Below are positions 28,030 to 36,307 of a stretch of DNA of 64,000 nt, piece by piece. How positions within the stretch are numbered: position 1 is the stretch's first letter; the number at the start of each line of letters is the position of its first letter. The stretch comes from DASSUW01 sp963849695 (GTDB lineage: Bacteria > Actinomycetota > Thermoleophilia > Solirubrobacterales > Solirubrobacteraceae), in NCBI GenBank assembly GCA_963849695.1, contig CAWKIT010000025.1, positions 1 to 64,000 on the forward strand, read 5' to 3'. The translations under genes were made by a program, and so were the position numbers. The notes below the pieces were generated by a model that saw only the letters and a list, made by a program, of their open reading frames with translations, searched no databases and was not told where the DNA came from.

Positions 28030-28065
28030 ACCAGACGCTTGATTTCAGGTTCTGTTTGCCGGCTT

Positions 28066-28165
28066 CCGTTGTAGAAATCCACAACGGGACCGGTCGCGCC
28101 CGCTCGGGACCGGCCGCGCCGGCGGCGATGCCGCTCCCCACCCAGCCGCAGTTCGCCGGGCCCGC
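28066..28165 (+). repeat. Dispersed extragenic element, hairpin plus box (copy 3)
   Basis: A hairpin CCGTTGT/ACAACGG (28066-28072 and 28081-28087, loop AGAAATCC) is followed 42 bp later by the box CCCCACCCAGCCGCAGTTCG (from 28136). The same two parts, in the same order and with similar spacing, recur in both orientations between 55.2 and 55.6 kb. The element fills the gap between the convergent ends of the hydrolase and hppA. The rest of 28030-28260 shows nothing else. Confidence 0.7.
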
Positions 28166-28260
28166 CGGCCCGCTGCGCCCAACCACGGCACCGCCAAGCG
28201 GTCGCGGGACCAGCACAAGGGTGGGCCCTCGCCACACACGTGAGGCGCGGAATAAATCAG

Positions 28261-30306
28261 CTAGACGATCATGGGAATGATCAGGAGGGCGACGATGTTC
28301 GCCACCTTGATCATCGGGTTGATCGCCGGGCCGGCGGTGTCCTTGAACGGGTCGCCGACCGTGTCGCCGGTCACCGAGGCGGCGTGCGCCTCCGAGCCCT
28401 TGCCGCCGAACGCGCCGTCCTCGATCAGCTTCTTCGCGTTGTCCCACGCGCCGCCGCCGGCGGTCATGAAGATCGCCATGAACAGGCCGACGACGATCAC
28501 GCCGATCAGCAGCCCGCCGAGCGCCTGCTCGGACAAGAAGCCGACGATGACAGTCACCACGATCGGGATCAGGGACGGGATGATCATCTCGCGCTGCGCG
28601 GCGCGGGTGACGATGTCCACGCACTGGCCGTAATCCGGCTGCTCGGTGCCCTCCATGATCCCCGGCTTCTCGCGGAACTGGCGGCGCACCTCCTCCACGA
28701 CGGCCTGGCCGGCGCGGCCCACGGCCTCCATCGAGAGCGCCGCGAACAGGTAGACCATCATGCCGCCGATGATCAGGCCGATCAGCACGTCGGGGTTGTC
28801 GATGCCGAACGTGACGACCTGGCCGGCCTCCTCCTCGAGCTCGATCTTGAAGGCCGCGAACAGCACGAGCGCGGCCAGCGCGGCGGAGCCGATCGCGTAG
28901 CCCTTGGTGACCGCCTTGGTGGTGTTGCCGACGGCGTCCAGCGGGTCGGTGACGTTGCGGACCTCCTCCGGCATGTTGGCCATCTCGGCGATGCCGCCGG
29001 CGTTGTCGGTGATCGGGCCGAAGGCGTCGAGCGCGACGATCAGGCCGGTCAGCGACAGCTGCGCCATCACTGCCACGCCGATGCCGAACACGCCGGCCAG
29101 CTCGTACGCGCCGAAGATGCCGAGCACGATCACCAGCGCCGGAAGCGCCGTCGCCTGGAGGCCCTGGGAGAGGCCCTGGATGATGTTGGTCGCGTGCCCG
29201 GTGACCGAGGCCTGAGCGGTGCTCTTGACGGGCCCGAAGCGCGTCGACGTGTAGTAGTCGGTGAGCACGAACAGACACGCCGTGACGCCGAGCCCGATCA
29301 GCGCGCAGAGGTAGATGTCCCAGACGCCGGGGCCCGCGCTGCCGTCGAGCCGCGTGAGGTCGTCCATCATCCACAGCGTCACCGGGATGAACAGCAGCGC
29401 GGCGATGACGCCCGCCACGATCATCCCCTGGTAGAGCGCGCGCTCGACGTGGCCGGCCTTCGACTTGACCGCGAAGGTGCCGATGATCGACGCCACGATC
29501 GAGACGCCGCCGAGCACGAGCGGGTAGATCACTACCGCCTCGCCCTCGAAGGTCAGGACGCCGAGGAGCATGACCGCCACCGCGGTGACGGCGTAGGTCT
29601 CGAACAGGTCGGCCGCCATGCCCGCGCAGTCGCCGACGTTGTCGCCCACGTTGTCGGCGATCACGGCGGGGTTGCGTGGGTCGTCCTCGGGGATGCCGGC
29701 CTCGATCTTGCCGACGATGTCGGCGCCGACGTCGGCGCCCTTGGTGAAGATGCCGCCGCCGAGCCGGGCGAACACCGAGATCAGCGAGCCGCCGAAGCCG
29801 AGGCCGATGAGGGCGTCGACCGCTTCCTTCTCGCTCCTGCCCGCGATCTGGAGGATGCCGTAGTAGCCGGCGACGCCGATCAGGGCCAGCCCGACCACGA
29901 GCATGCCGGTCACCGCGCCGCCGCGGAAGGCGACGTCGAGCGCGGGGCCGATACCGCCGCGCGCCGACTCGGCCACGCGGGAGTTGGCGCGGACGGACAC
30001 GTTCATGCCGATGAAGCCGGCCGAGGCCGAGGCCAGGCCGCCGATCGCGAAGCCGATGGCGACCGTCGCATCCTGGACGAAGATCAGAGCGATGAAGAGG
30101 ACGACACCGACGATGCCGATCGTCGTGTACTGGCGCCGGAGGTACGCCGAGGCGCCCTCCTGGACTGCGGCCGACAGGCTCTGCATGGTGGCGTTGCCCG
30201 GGGACAGCGCCATCAGCGACCGCGTCGTCAGCAGCCCGTACGCGATCGCCAGCGCCGAGCACAACAGCGCGAAGACGACCCCGTAGTCGGACAGGAAATC
30301 GGTCAA
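28261..30306 (-). CDS. hppA: Membrane-bound proton-translocating pyrophosphatase, K+-insensitive type
   Basis: About 681 residues with some 16 membrane helices. The signature DVGADIVGKIEAGIPEDD and the DNVGDNVGDCAGMAADLFE loop hold the pyrophosphate and Mg sites; a second acidic cluster lies in DAFGPITDNAGGIAEM and the last in GDTVGDPFKDTAGPAINP. The residue deciding potassium need is Lys (GNTTKA, not GNTTAA), so this should be the K+-independent H+ pump. It hydrolyses pyrophosphate and exports protons. A TTG start at 30306 is chosen because AGAGGGG lies 5 nt before it and no ATG or GTG fits the family N-terminus. Confidence 0.95.
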   Translation of the reverse strand: MTDFLSDYGVVFALLCSALAIAYGLLTTRSLMALSPGNATMQSLSAAVQEGASAYLRRQYTTIGIVGVVLFIALIFVQDATVAIGFAIGGLASASAGFIGMNVSVRANSRVAESARGGIGPALDVAFRGGAVTGMLVVGLALIGVAGYYGILQIAGRSEKEAVDALIGLGFGGSLISVFARLGGGIFTKGADVGADIVGKIEAGIPEDDPRNPAVIADNVGDNVGDCAGMAADLFETYAVTAVAVMLLGVLTFEGEAVVIYPLVLGGVSIVASIIGTFAVKSKAGHVERALYQGMIVAGVIAALLFIPVTLWMMDDLTRLDGSAGPGVWDIYLCALIGLGVTACLFVLTDYYTSTRFGPVKSTAQASVTGHATNIIQGLSQGLQATALPALVIVLGIFGAYELAGVFGIGVAVMAQLSLTGLIVALDAFGPITDNAGGIAEMANMPEEVRNVTDPLDAVGNTTKAVTKGYAIGSAALAALVLFAAFKIELEEEAGQVVTFGIDNPDVLIGLIIGGMMVYLFAALSMEAVGRAGQAVVEEVRRQFREKPGIMEGTEQPDYGQCVDIVTRAAQREMIIPSLIPIVVTVIVGFLSEQALGGLLIGVIVVGLFMAIFMTAGGGAWDNAKKLIEDGAFGGKGSEAHAASVTGDTVGDPFKDTAGPAINPMIKVANIVALLIIPMIV

Positions 30307-30391
30307 GACAACCCCTCTGGATTCAAGGAAGCAGGCAAAGCGAAGCGGCAGCCCGGCTGGGCCGCCGCTGAAGCGCCGCGAAGTGTATCGC

Positions 30392-30772
30392 CTACTGTCC
30401 TGGAACCCAGAGGCGGCCGGACTTCTGGGCGGGGCCGGGCGCCTCGGGGTCGGCCTTCTCGGGCGGCTCGGTGGTGGGCTGCGTCTCGCCGCCCGACTTC
30501 TGCACATACGCCATCTGGAGGCGCGAGAGCGCGTCGCGCACCGGGGCCAGCGCCTCGCCGTGCTCGGGCTCGACGACCGGCAGCAGCGCGCGGGCGGCGT
30601 CGATCGCCTGCTTGACCTGCGGCAGGTCGGGCTCGGTGTCGTCGGCCAGCCCGGCCTTGCGGGCGCCGAGGTTGATCAGCGTGACGATGGTCTGCAGCAC
30701 GACGTCGTCGACGGTCAGCTTCGCCATCTCGGCCTCGAGGGCCTGGATCTCCGCTTCAGACGGCTGTCTCAT
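30392..30772 (-). CDS. DUF1844 domain protein
   Basis: A 126-residue soluble protein with the DUF1844 core (LTVDDVVLQTIVTLINLGARKAGL, in two halves, then DLPQVKQAIDAARALLP). The domain is widespread but has no established function. The last 35 residues are Pro/Glu-rich. ATG start lies inside the end of the upstream ligase gene, overlapping 17 bp, so it closes the tsaE-to-DUF1844 operon. About 85 bp separate it from hppA, which may have its own promoter. Confidence 0.85.
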   Translation of the reverse strand: MRQPSEAEIQALEAEMAKLTVDDVVLQTIVTLINLGARKAGLADDTEPDLPQVKQAIDAARALLPVVEPEHGEALAPVRDALSRLQMAYVQKSGGETQPTTEPPEKADPEAPGPAQKSGRLWVPGQ

Positions 30773-31877
30773 ATGTCGCTCTTGTCTCCTCTACGCACTT
30801 CGCAAACACCTCGTGCGGGCCGGCGCCGGCGTCGATCATCCGCCGCTGCCGCTGGGCGCCGTTCAGCGCCGGCACCGTGACGTCGGCGCCGGTCCAGGCC
30901 TTCAGGCGGTCGAGCGCCTCGCCGGCGGGGTACTCCTCGACCACCGGCGCCTCGAGGTCGAGCAGACGGCCGTCCTGCCCGTACCGGATCGCGCGCCACA
31001 TGTTCTCCTCGATCAGGCGCCCCGGCAGGTCGGGCGGCGTCTCGCCGGCGTCGATCTCGCGCAGCGCCTGCGCCACGCACGCGACCATCAGCTCGGCGAG
31101 GGCGTCGGCCTCGGCGGCCGTCGACTGCGCGTCGCAGATCCGCACCTCCACGGTGCCGAACGAGTGGTGCGGCCGCACCGACCACCAGAGCTGGGTGAAC
31201 TCGACGATCGAGCCGGTGCGCACGAGCAGGTCGACGTAGTCGGCCCACGCCTGCCAGCCGCCGAACGCGTCGGGCACGCCGCAGCGGGGGAACGACTTGG
31301 TGAAGGTCTGGGTGCGGGCGGAGTGCAGCCCGGAATCGATCCCGTCGATGTATGGCGAGCTGGCCGAGATCGCCAGCAGCATCGGCAGGACGGGGCGCAG
31401 GCGGTCGCACACCTTCACGGCCCGGTCTCCACCCTGGACGCCGACGTGGACCTGCAGCGCGAACGTGTTGTTGCGCCAGGCGACGTACTTGAGCCCGTCC
31501 TCGACGCGGTGGTAGTGCGGCGTGTCGATGATGTGCTGCTCGCGGTAGTCCGACAGCGGGTGGGTGCCGGTCGAGCCGAGCCGCACACCGTGGGCGTCGG
31601 CCAGCTTGTGCAGCCGCCGGCGCGCCTCCTGCTGCTTGGCGCGGGCGTCGGCGATGTCCTCCCCGCGGCCGGAGCGGATCTCGATCTCGGACGAGATCAG
31701 CTCACCGCTGATCGCGTCGGCGAGCACGGAGTCGGCGGCGCCGGCGTCGCGCAGCTCCTCGAACTTGGGGATCAGCTCGAGCGTTTCGGGATGGACGAGC
31801 GCGTATTCCTCCTCGATCCCGACCGTGAGGTCCTGGGAGGCCTCGAAGGTCTCACGCGCAGCGGCGACGTCGATCAA
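30756..31877 (-). CDS. Carboxylate-amine ligase, YbdK/glutamate-cysteine ligase 2 family
   Basis: A 373-residue cytosolic ATP-grasp-like ligase of the GCS2 family. Typical motifs are LTVGIEEEYALVHPET at the start, EIEIRSG, STGTHPLSDY, and SFGTVEVRICDAQ; length matches the family. YbdK of E. coli shows weak glutamate-cysteine ligase activity, but the real product in actinobacteria is uncertain since many use mycothiol. TTG start, 6 bp after the rex stop. Its place in an operon with rex and a glutaredoxin fits a thiol or redox role. Confidence 0.9.
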   Translation of the reverse strand: MIDVAAARETFEASQDLTVGIEEEYALVHPETLELIPKFEELRDAGAADSVLADAISGELISSEIEIRSGRGEDIADARAKQQEARRRLHKLADAHGVRLGSTGTHPLSDYREQHIIDTPHYHRVEDGLKYVAWRNNTFALQVHVGVQGGDRAVKVCDRLRPVLPMLLAISASSPYIDGIDSGLHSARTQTFTKSFPRCGVPDAFGGWQAWADYVDLLVRTGSIVEFTQLWWSVRPHHSFGTVEVRICDAQSTAAEADALAELMVACVAQALREIDAGETPPDLPGRLIEENMWRAIRYGQDGRLLDLEAPVVEEYPAGEALDRLKAWTGADVTVPALNGAQRQRRMIDAGAGPHEVFAKCVEETRATYETAV

Positions 31878-31883
31878 CTGGGC

Positions 31884-32570
31884 TCAGGTCAGGTAGAAGT
31901 AGAGCGCGTAGAGGAGGTCGACGGCCGGGCTCGACGTGTGGACCGTGACCTCCGGCGGCACCTGCAGGAGCGCCTCAGAGTAGTTGAAGATGATCTTGAC
32001 CCCTGCCCCGACGAGCCGGTCGGCGAGCTCCTGGGCGGCGGCGGTGGGGACCGCGAGCACGCCGACGACGATGTCCTCCTCCTCCACGACCGACTTCACG
32101 TCGTCGGTGTGGCGGACCTTGACGCCGTTGATGTCCTCCCCCACCTTGCTGCGATCGGAGTCGAAGATCGCCACCACGCGGAAGCCGTGGTCGGCGAAGA
32201 TGTCGGACGAGGCGATCGCGCGGCCGAGGTGGCCGGCACCGAACAGCGCGATGTTGTGCTGCCCGCTGGTGCGCAGGATCTTGCGGATCTGCGAGACGAG
32301 CGAGTCGACGTTGTAGCCGACGCCGCGCTTGCCGAACTTGCCGAATCCCGACAGGTCGCGCCGGATCTGGGTCGAGTTCACGTGCGTGTACTCGGACAGC
32401 TCCTGGCTGGAGATAGTCTCCTTGCCCATCTTGCGCGCCTGCGTGAGCACCTGCAGGTAGCGCGACAGCCGCGCGGCGACGCCAAGCGAGAGGCGATCCG
32501 ACAGCGGACCGAGGCCCGCGTCGGCCGGCGCCTGCCCTTGCCCGCGCGTCCCGACGTCGCCCAAGCTCAT
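31884..32570 (-). CDS. rex: Redox-sensing transcriptional repressor Rex
   Basis: A 228-residue repressor. The N-terminal winged helix (RLSRYLQVLTQARK, ISSQELSEYTHVNSTQIRRD, GKFGKRGVGYNV) precedes a Rossmann domain with the NAD(H) motif GAGHLGRAIA at about 105 and the C-terminal swapped helix (VDLLYALYFYL). Rex senses the NADH/NAD+ ratio and represses respiratory and fermentative genes. ATG overlaps the glutaredoxin stop as ATGA. The N-terminus is about 20 residues longer than in many homologues. Confidence 0.96.
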   Translation of the reverse strand: MSLGDVGTRGQGQAPADAGLGPLSDRLSLGVAARLSRYLQVLTQARKMGKETISSQELSEYTHVNSTQIRRDLSGFGKFGKRGVGYNVDSLVSQIRKILRTSGQHNIALFGAGHLGRAIASSDIFADHGFRVVAIFDSDRSKVGEDINGVKVRHTDDVKSVVEEEDIVVGVLAVPTAAAQELADRLVGAGVKIIFNYSEALLQVPPEVTVHTSSPAVDLLYALYFYLT

Positions 32571-32803
32571 CCGGGGAGACGATAGAGCCTGACCTCCAGC
32601 GCCGCCTCGTCGACGAAGAAGTCGAACAGCTCCTCGTCGCCGAGCGCCACGACGGGGATCCGCTCGAGGTAGCGGCGGTGCAGCTCGTCGTCGCTCGTGA
32701 TGTCGATTTCCTCGAGCGTGAAGGCGGTGCGGGCGCGGACGCGGTGCAGCGCCTCGCGGGCCTCGTCGCACAGGTGGCAGCCCGGGCGGCTATAGAGCGT
32801 GAT
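32567..32803 (-). CDS. Glutaredoxin-like (DUF836) protein without a canonical start codon
   Basis: The frame encodes a short thioredoxin-fold protein: TITLYSRPGCHLCDEARE with a CxxC at the expected place, FTLEEIDITSDDELHRRY, and IPVVALGDEELFDFFVDE. About 78 residues, usual for this family. The frame is open back to a TGA inside tsaD, but no ATG, GTG or TTG precedes the CxxC; ATC at 32803 is taken only as the point where homology should begin. The stop overlaps rex as ATGA and the start region overlaps the end of tsaD, so the operon order is tight. A rare start or a sequence error must be assumed. Confidence 0.65.
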   Translation of the reverse strand: MTLYSRPGCHLCDEAREALHRVRARTAFTLEEIDITSDDELHRRYLERIPVVALGDEELFDFFVDEAALEVRLYRLPG

Positions 32804-33773
32804 GGTGGGCGGTGGCGTAGGCGTCGAGGTCGAGATAGCCCGGGAACGGGGTCGCCGGTGCGTAGCGCGCCGCCGAGGCGATCATCGCGGCGTTGTCGGT
32901 GCACAGCTCGGGCGGCGGGATGTGGACGGGGACGCCGAGGGCGGCGGCTCTTTCGCGCAGGAGGCGGTTGGCGGCGACGCCGCCGCCGATCGCCAGCCGC
33001 GGCTCGCGCTCCAGCGCCCGCTCCACGCGTGCCATCAGGGCCTCGACGATCGCGTGCTCGTAGCTCGCCGCCAGGTCGGCCTTGCGCGTCTGCGTCTCGC
33101 GTTCACCGAGCTCGCGCGTCTTGTACAGCAGAGCGGTCTTGAGGCCGGCGAAGCTGAAGTCGAGGCCGGGGACGCGGGCGGCGGTGGGGAAGTCGAAGGC
33201 GGTCGGGTCGCCTTGCGCGGCCAGCCTCGAGAGCGCAGGCCCACCCGGGTAGCCGAGGCCGAGCAGGCGGGCGCCCTTGTCGAAGGCCTCGCCGGCGGCG
33301 TCGTCGAGCGTCTGGCCGATCAGCTCGTAGCCGGTGTGGTCGGTGACCTTCGCGAGCAGCGTGTGGCCGCCGGACGCGATCAGGCACACGAACGGCGGCT
33401 CGATCGGGTCGGGCTGCAGGTAGTTGGCGGCCACGTGGCCGTCGAGGTGGTCGACGGCGGCGAGCGGCAGCCGGCGGGCGGCGGCGAGCGCCTTGGCGGT
33501 CGCGACGCCGACCAGCAGCGCGCCGACCAGCCCCGGGCCCTGGGTGACCGCTATGAGGTCGAGGTGGTCGAGGCCGGCCTGCGCGCGGGCGAGCGCGTCG
33601 TCGACGACGGCGTTGACGAGCTCGAGGTGGTGGCGCGAGGCGATCTCCGGCACGACGCCGCCGAAGCGGTCGTGCACCCCCTGGCTCGAGACCACGTTCG
33701 AGCGGATCTCGCCGGTTCGGGTGACGACCGCGGCGCAGGTGTCGTCGCAGGAGGTCTCGAGCGCGAGGATCAT
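32790..33773 (-). CDS. tsaD: tRNA N6-adenosine threonylcarbamoyltransferase TsaD
   Basis: A 327-residue ASKHA-fold enzyme that transfers the threonylcarbamoyl group to A37 of ANN-reading tRNAs with TsaB and TsaE. The start MILALETSCDDTCAAV is diagnostic. The metal ligands are HLDGH (HxxxH) and the Asp of CTDNAAM; the nucleotide loop is IASGGHT. ATG at 33773 is chosen because it overlaps the rimI stop (ATGA); a longer frame to 33794 exists but would extend beyond the family N-terminus. Confidence 0.97.
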   Translation of the reverse strand: MILALETSCDDTCAAVVTRTGEIRSNVVSSQGVHDRFGGVVPEIASRHHLELVNAVVDDALARAQAGLDHLDLIAVTQGPGLVGALLVGVATAKALAAARRLPLAAVDHLDGHVAANYLQPDPIEPPFVCLIASGGHTLLAKVTDHTGYELIGQTLDDAAGEAFDKGARLLGLGYPGGPALSRLAAQGDPTAFDFPTAARVPGLDFSFAGLKTALLYKTRELGERETQTRKADLAASYEHAIVEALMARVERALEREPRLAIGGGVAANRLLRERAAALGVPVHIPPPELCTDNAAMIASAARYAPATPFPGYLDLDAYATAHHHAL

Positions 33774-34246
33774 GCCGGCGGCTGCGAGCGCCACATGATC
33801 ACCGCGTCCTCGCCGTTGTCGGCGTAGTAGCGGCGGCGGACGCCGGCCGAGCGGAACTCGAAGCGCTCATACAGGGCGATCGCTCCGGTGTTCGAGCGGC
33901 GCACCTCGAGCGTGACCGGCGCGTCCCGGCCCACCCTCTCGAGCAGGGCTTGGAGGAGGGCGGTTGCGATCCTGCGGCGGCGGCGGTCGGGATCGACGGC
34001 GATGTTCATGACGTGCCAGACCGTGTCGTAGCGGGAGCAGACCAGGTAGCCGACCAGCTCACCCTCCACGTCGGCGGCCAGGCAGACGCCGGAGGGCTTG
34101 GACAGCTCGAGCACGAACATCGCCAGCGACCAGGGCGTGGTGAAGGCGCGGCGCTCGATCGCGACGACCTGTGGGAGGTCGGCGTACGTGAGGCGCCGGA
34201 TCTGCGAGAAGCTTTCCGTGAAGGGATCAGCGGACGGGAGGGTCAC
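33770..34246 (-). CDS. rimI: Ribosomal protein S18-alanine N-acetyltransferase-like (RimI) GNAT protein
   Basis: A 158-residue GNAT acetyltransferase. Motif A for acetyl-CoA is VDPDRRRRRIATALLQALLE, and TLEVRRSNTGAIALYERFEF is the RimI-type segment. Its place between tsaB and tsaD is the usual actinobacterial order and supports RimI, although the target protein is not certain in this group. GTG at 34246 overlaps the tsaB stop (GTGA). Confidence 0.9.
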   Translation of the reverse strand: MTLPSADPFTESFSQIRRLTYADLPQVVAIERRAFTTPWSLAMFVLELSKPSGVCLAADVEGELVGYLVCSRYDTVWHVMNIAVDPDRRRRRIATALLQALLERVGRDAPVTLEVRRSNTGAIALYERFEFRSAGVRRRYYADNGEDAVIMWRSQPPA

Positions 34247-34884
34247 GGGGGGAAAGCTTTCCGGGGTGGCTTGGCGTCCGGCTCGCGGCGGTAGTCCGGG
34301 AGCAGGGCGTCGCGGCCGGCCGGCTCCCCCGCTGCGCCGAGCTTGCAGACTTCGATCGCGCTCACGCGGTGAAGCGGGGAACCGTCGGCCGGGACGACAG
34401 CCCCGGCCCGTTCGAGCTCCTCCCGAAAGCGTACCGCCCCGTCGCCCACCGCCCGAGAGCCTGGCTCGATCCTGGCCGCCAGCGCCTCGGGGGCGAGCGC
34501 CACCGGGTCGAACACGCCGGGCGACGCCGCGAACACCTCCCCCCGCCGCGCATCGATCACGGCGACCGCGCGGCCGTCCACGGGCGCGGCGAGCGCGGCG
34601 AGGCTGGAGACGCCGGCCAGCGGCAGGTCGCGGGCCTGGGACAGCGCGCGGGCGGTGGCGATGCCGAGCCGGAGTCCGGTGAAGCCGCCGGGGCCGATCC
34701 CGACCGCGATCCGCTCGACGGCGCTCCAGTCGCCCTCGAGGACCTCCTCGATCAGCGCGAGCAGTCGGCTCGTGTGGGCGGGACGCGAGCCGGGTGGCGG
34801 GTCGTCGCGACGCTCGACGGCGTGATCGGGGGACCACAGGGCGACCGCGGTCGAAGACGTGGCGGTGTCGAGCCCCAGGATCAC
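34243..34884 (-). CDS. tsaB: tRNA threonylcarbamoyladenosine biosynthesis protein TsaB
   Basis: A 213-residue TsaD paralogue that serves as its dimer partner. It begins ILGLDTATSSTAVAL and carries GIGPGGFTGLRLGIATARAL, the most conserved stretch of TsaB, followed by AVIDARRGEVFAA. It lacks the TsaD metal ligands, as expected. GTG at 34884 overlaps the tsaE stop as GTGA. Confidence 0.95.
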   Translation of the reverse strand: MILGLDTATSSTAVALWSPDHAVERRDDPPPGSRPAHTSRLLALIEEVLEGDWSAVERIAVGIGPGGFTGLRLGIATARALSQARDLPLAGVSSLAALAAPVDGRAVAVIDARRGEVFAASPGVFDPVALAPEALAARIEPGSRAVGDGAVRFREELERAGAVVPADGSPLHRVSAIEVCKLGAAGEPAGRDALLPDYRREPDAKPPRKAFPP

Positions 34885-35303
34885 GTGAGCTCGATCCTGC
34901 GCTGGTCGCCGCCGGCGTGCGCGAGGTGGACGCGGTGGGCGACGCGGTCCGGCGGCCACGCTCCCGGCCCGTGCTCGGGCCACTCGACGAACGCGACCGC
35001 GTCGGGCGCGAAGAAGGGCTCGAGCAGCCCCGGGTCCTCGTCGGCCATCCCGGCGAGCCGGTAGAGGTCGAGGTGAGAGACCGGCCCGTTGGCGCCCTCA
35101 TAGGCGTGGCCGACGACGAAGGTCGGGCTGGTCACGGGCCCGCTGATGCCGAGCGCGCGCAGGGCACCGCGGACGAACGTCGTCTTGCCGGCTCCGAGCT
35201 CCCCCGAGACCAGCACGACGTCGCCGGGCCCGAGCCGGGCGGCGAGGTCGGCTCCGGCCCGTTCGGTCGCGTCAGGGCCGGTGGTCGAGACGGCGCGGCT
35301 CAA
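34881..35303 (-). CDS. tsaE: tRNA threonylcarbamoyladenosine biosynthesis ATPase TsaE
   Basis: A 140-residue P-loop protein that powers turnover of the TsaB-TsaD complex. Walker A is GELGAGKTTFVRG, followed by VTSPTFVVGHAYEG, LDLYRL and VEWPEHGPGA, all typical of TsaE. It is the first gene of the minus-strand operon tsaE-tsaB-rimI-tsaD-grx-rex-ligase-DUF1844. The promoter should lie in the 73 bp shared with the divergent glycosidase gene. Confidence 0.95.
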   Translation of the reverse strand: MSRAVSTTGPDATERAGADLAARLGPGDVVLVSGELGAGKTTFVRGALRALGISGPVTSPTFVVGHAYEGANGPVSHLDLYRLAGMADEDPGLLEPFFAPDAVAFVEWPEHGPGAWPPDRVAHRVHLAHAGGDQRRIELT

Positions 35304-35376
35304 GGCTGGATAAAAGCGTAGTCCGATTCGTAACCAAGCAGGGGGCGGAGCGTTAAGGGCTCGGACCTACCCACCG

Positions 35377-36300
35377 ATGAGACCTTCGATGCTCCGACTC
35401 CTCCCCCTCACCCTGATCCTCTCCTTGGCCCTCGTCGGCACCGCGAGCGCCAGGGCGCCGATCGTGGGAGTCGGCGATCAGAACGCCTCGATGTTCAGCT
35501 CCTCGGCCTTCACGAAGCTCGGCGTCAGGCACAGCCGGCTGGTGCTCGCCTGGGACTGGTACCGCGACCCGCACGCCGTCTACCAGGCCGACGTCTGGAT
35601 GCAGCAGGCGCAGGCGGCCGGCGTCCGGCCGCTGGTCGCGTTCAACCGCAACTGGCGGTCGAACGGCCACCGCAAGCTGCCGTCGCTGACCCTGTACCGC
35701 AAGAGCTTCCGGCTCGTCCGCGAGCGCTACCCGTGGGTCACCGACTACTCGGCGTGGAACGAGGCCAACCACTCCTCGCAGCCGACGTCGAAGAAGCCGT
35801 ACATGGCGGCCCGCTACTACAACGCGATGCGCAAGGACTGCCGCACGTGCACGATCGTGGCGGCCGACGTGCTCGACAGCCGCGACATGGTCGCGTGGGT
35901 GAAGAAGTTCAAGCGCCACGCCCCCGGCGCGCGGATCTGGGGCGTCCACAACTACAAGGACGCCAACGACGCGAGCGGCACCACGCAGCAGCTGCTGCGC
36001 GCCGTCCGCGGCCAGGTCTGGCTCACCGAGACCGGCGGCATCCTGCGCCTTAAGCCGGCGGACGGCAGCCGCGGCGGCCGCAAGCACACCAAGTCCCAGC
36101 AGGCCCGCGCGGTCAAGCGCGTCTACCAGATCGCCAAGTCCAGCCGCCGCATCACCCGCGTCTACTTCTACGAGTGGGCGAAGAAGAAGGGCAACCGCTG
36201 GGACTCGGCGTTCATCGAGACCAATGGCACGCTGCGGCCCTCGTACCAGGCGCTCAAGCGCGGCCTCCGCGTCACCGGCGGCGCGGCCCGCGCCCGCTGA
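35377..36300 (+). CDS. Secreted clan-A TIM-barrel glycosidase
   Basis: A 307-residue protein with a signal peptide (LRLLPLTLILSLALVGTASA, cut after about 25) and a glycosidase barrel. The probable acid/base Glu is in YSAWNEANHSS and the nucleophile Glu in VWLTETGGI, the spacing of GH5/GH39-like clan GH-A enzymes. A second gene of the same general type lies at 54138-55193. The substrate is unknown; the adjoining surface-polysaccharide genes suggest trimming of exported glycans or cell-wall sugars. ATG at 35377 is used; ATG at 35389 would also give a good signal peptide. Confidence 0.82.
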   Translation: MRPSMLRLLPLTLILSLALVGTASARAPIVGVGDQNASMFSSSAFTKLGVRHSRLVLAWDWYRDPHAVYQADVWMQQAQAAGVRPLVAFNRNWRSNGHRKLPSLTLYRKSFRLVRERYPWVTDYSAWNEANHSSQPTSKKPYMAARYYNAMRKDCRTCTIVAADVLDSRDMVAWVKKFKRHAPGARIWGVHNYKDANDASGTTQQLLRAVRGQVWLTETGGILRLKPADGSRGGRKHTKSQQARAVKRVYQIAKSSRRITRVYFYEWAKKKGNRWDSAFIETNGTLRPSYQALKRGLRVTGGAARAR

Positions 36301-36307
36301 GCACGGC

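Noticed and set aside
30308..30391. Another copy of the dispersed box near AGCCCGGCTGGGCCGCC
   Set aside because: Only the GGCTGGG core matches; the flanking GCGAAC part is missing.
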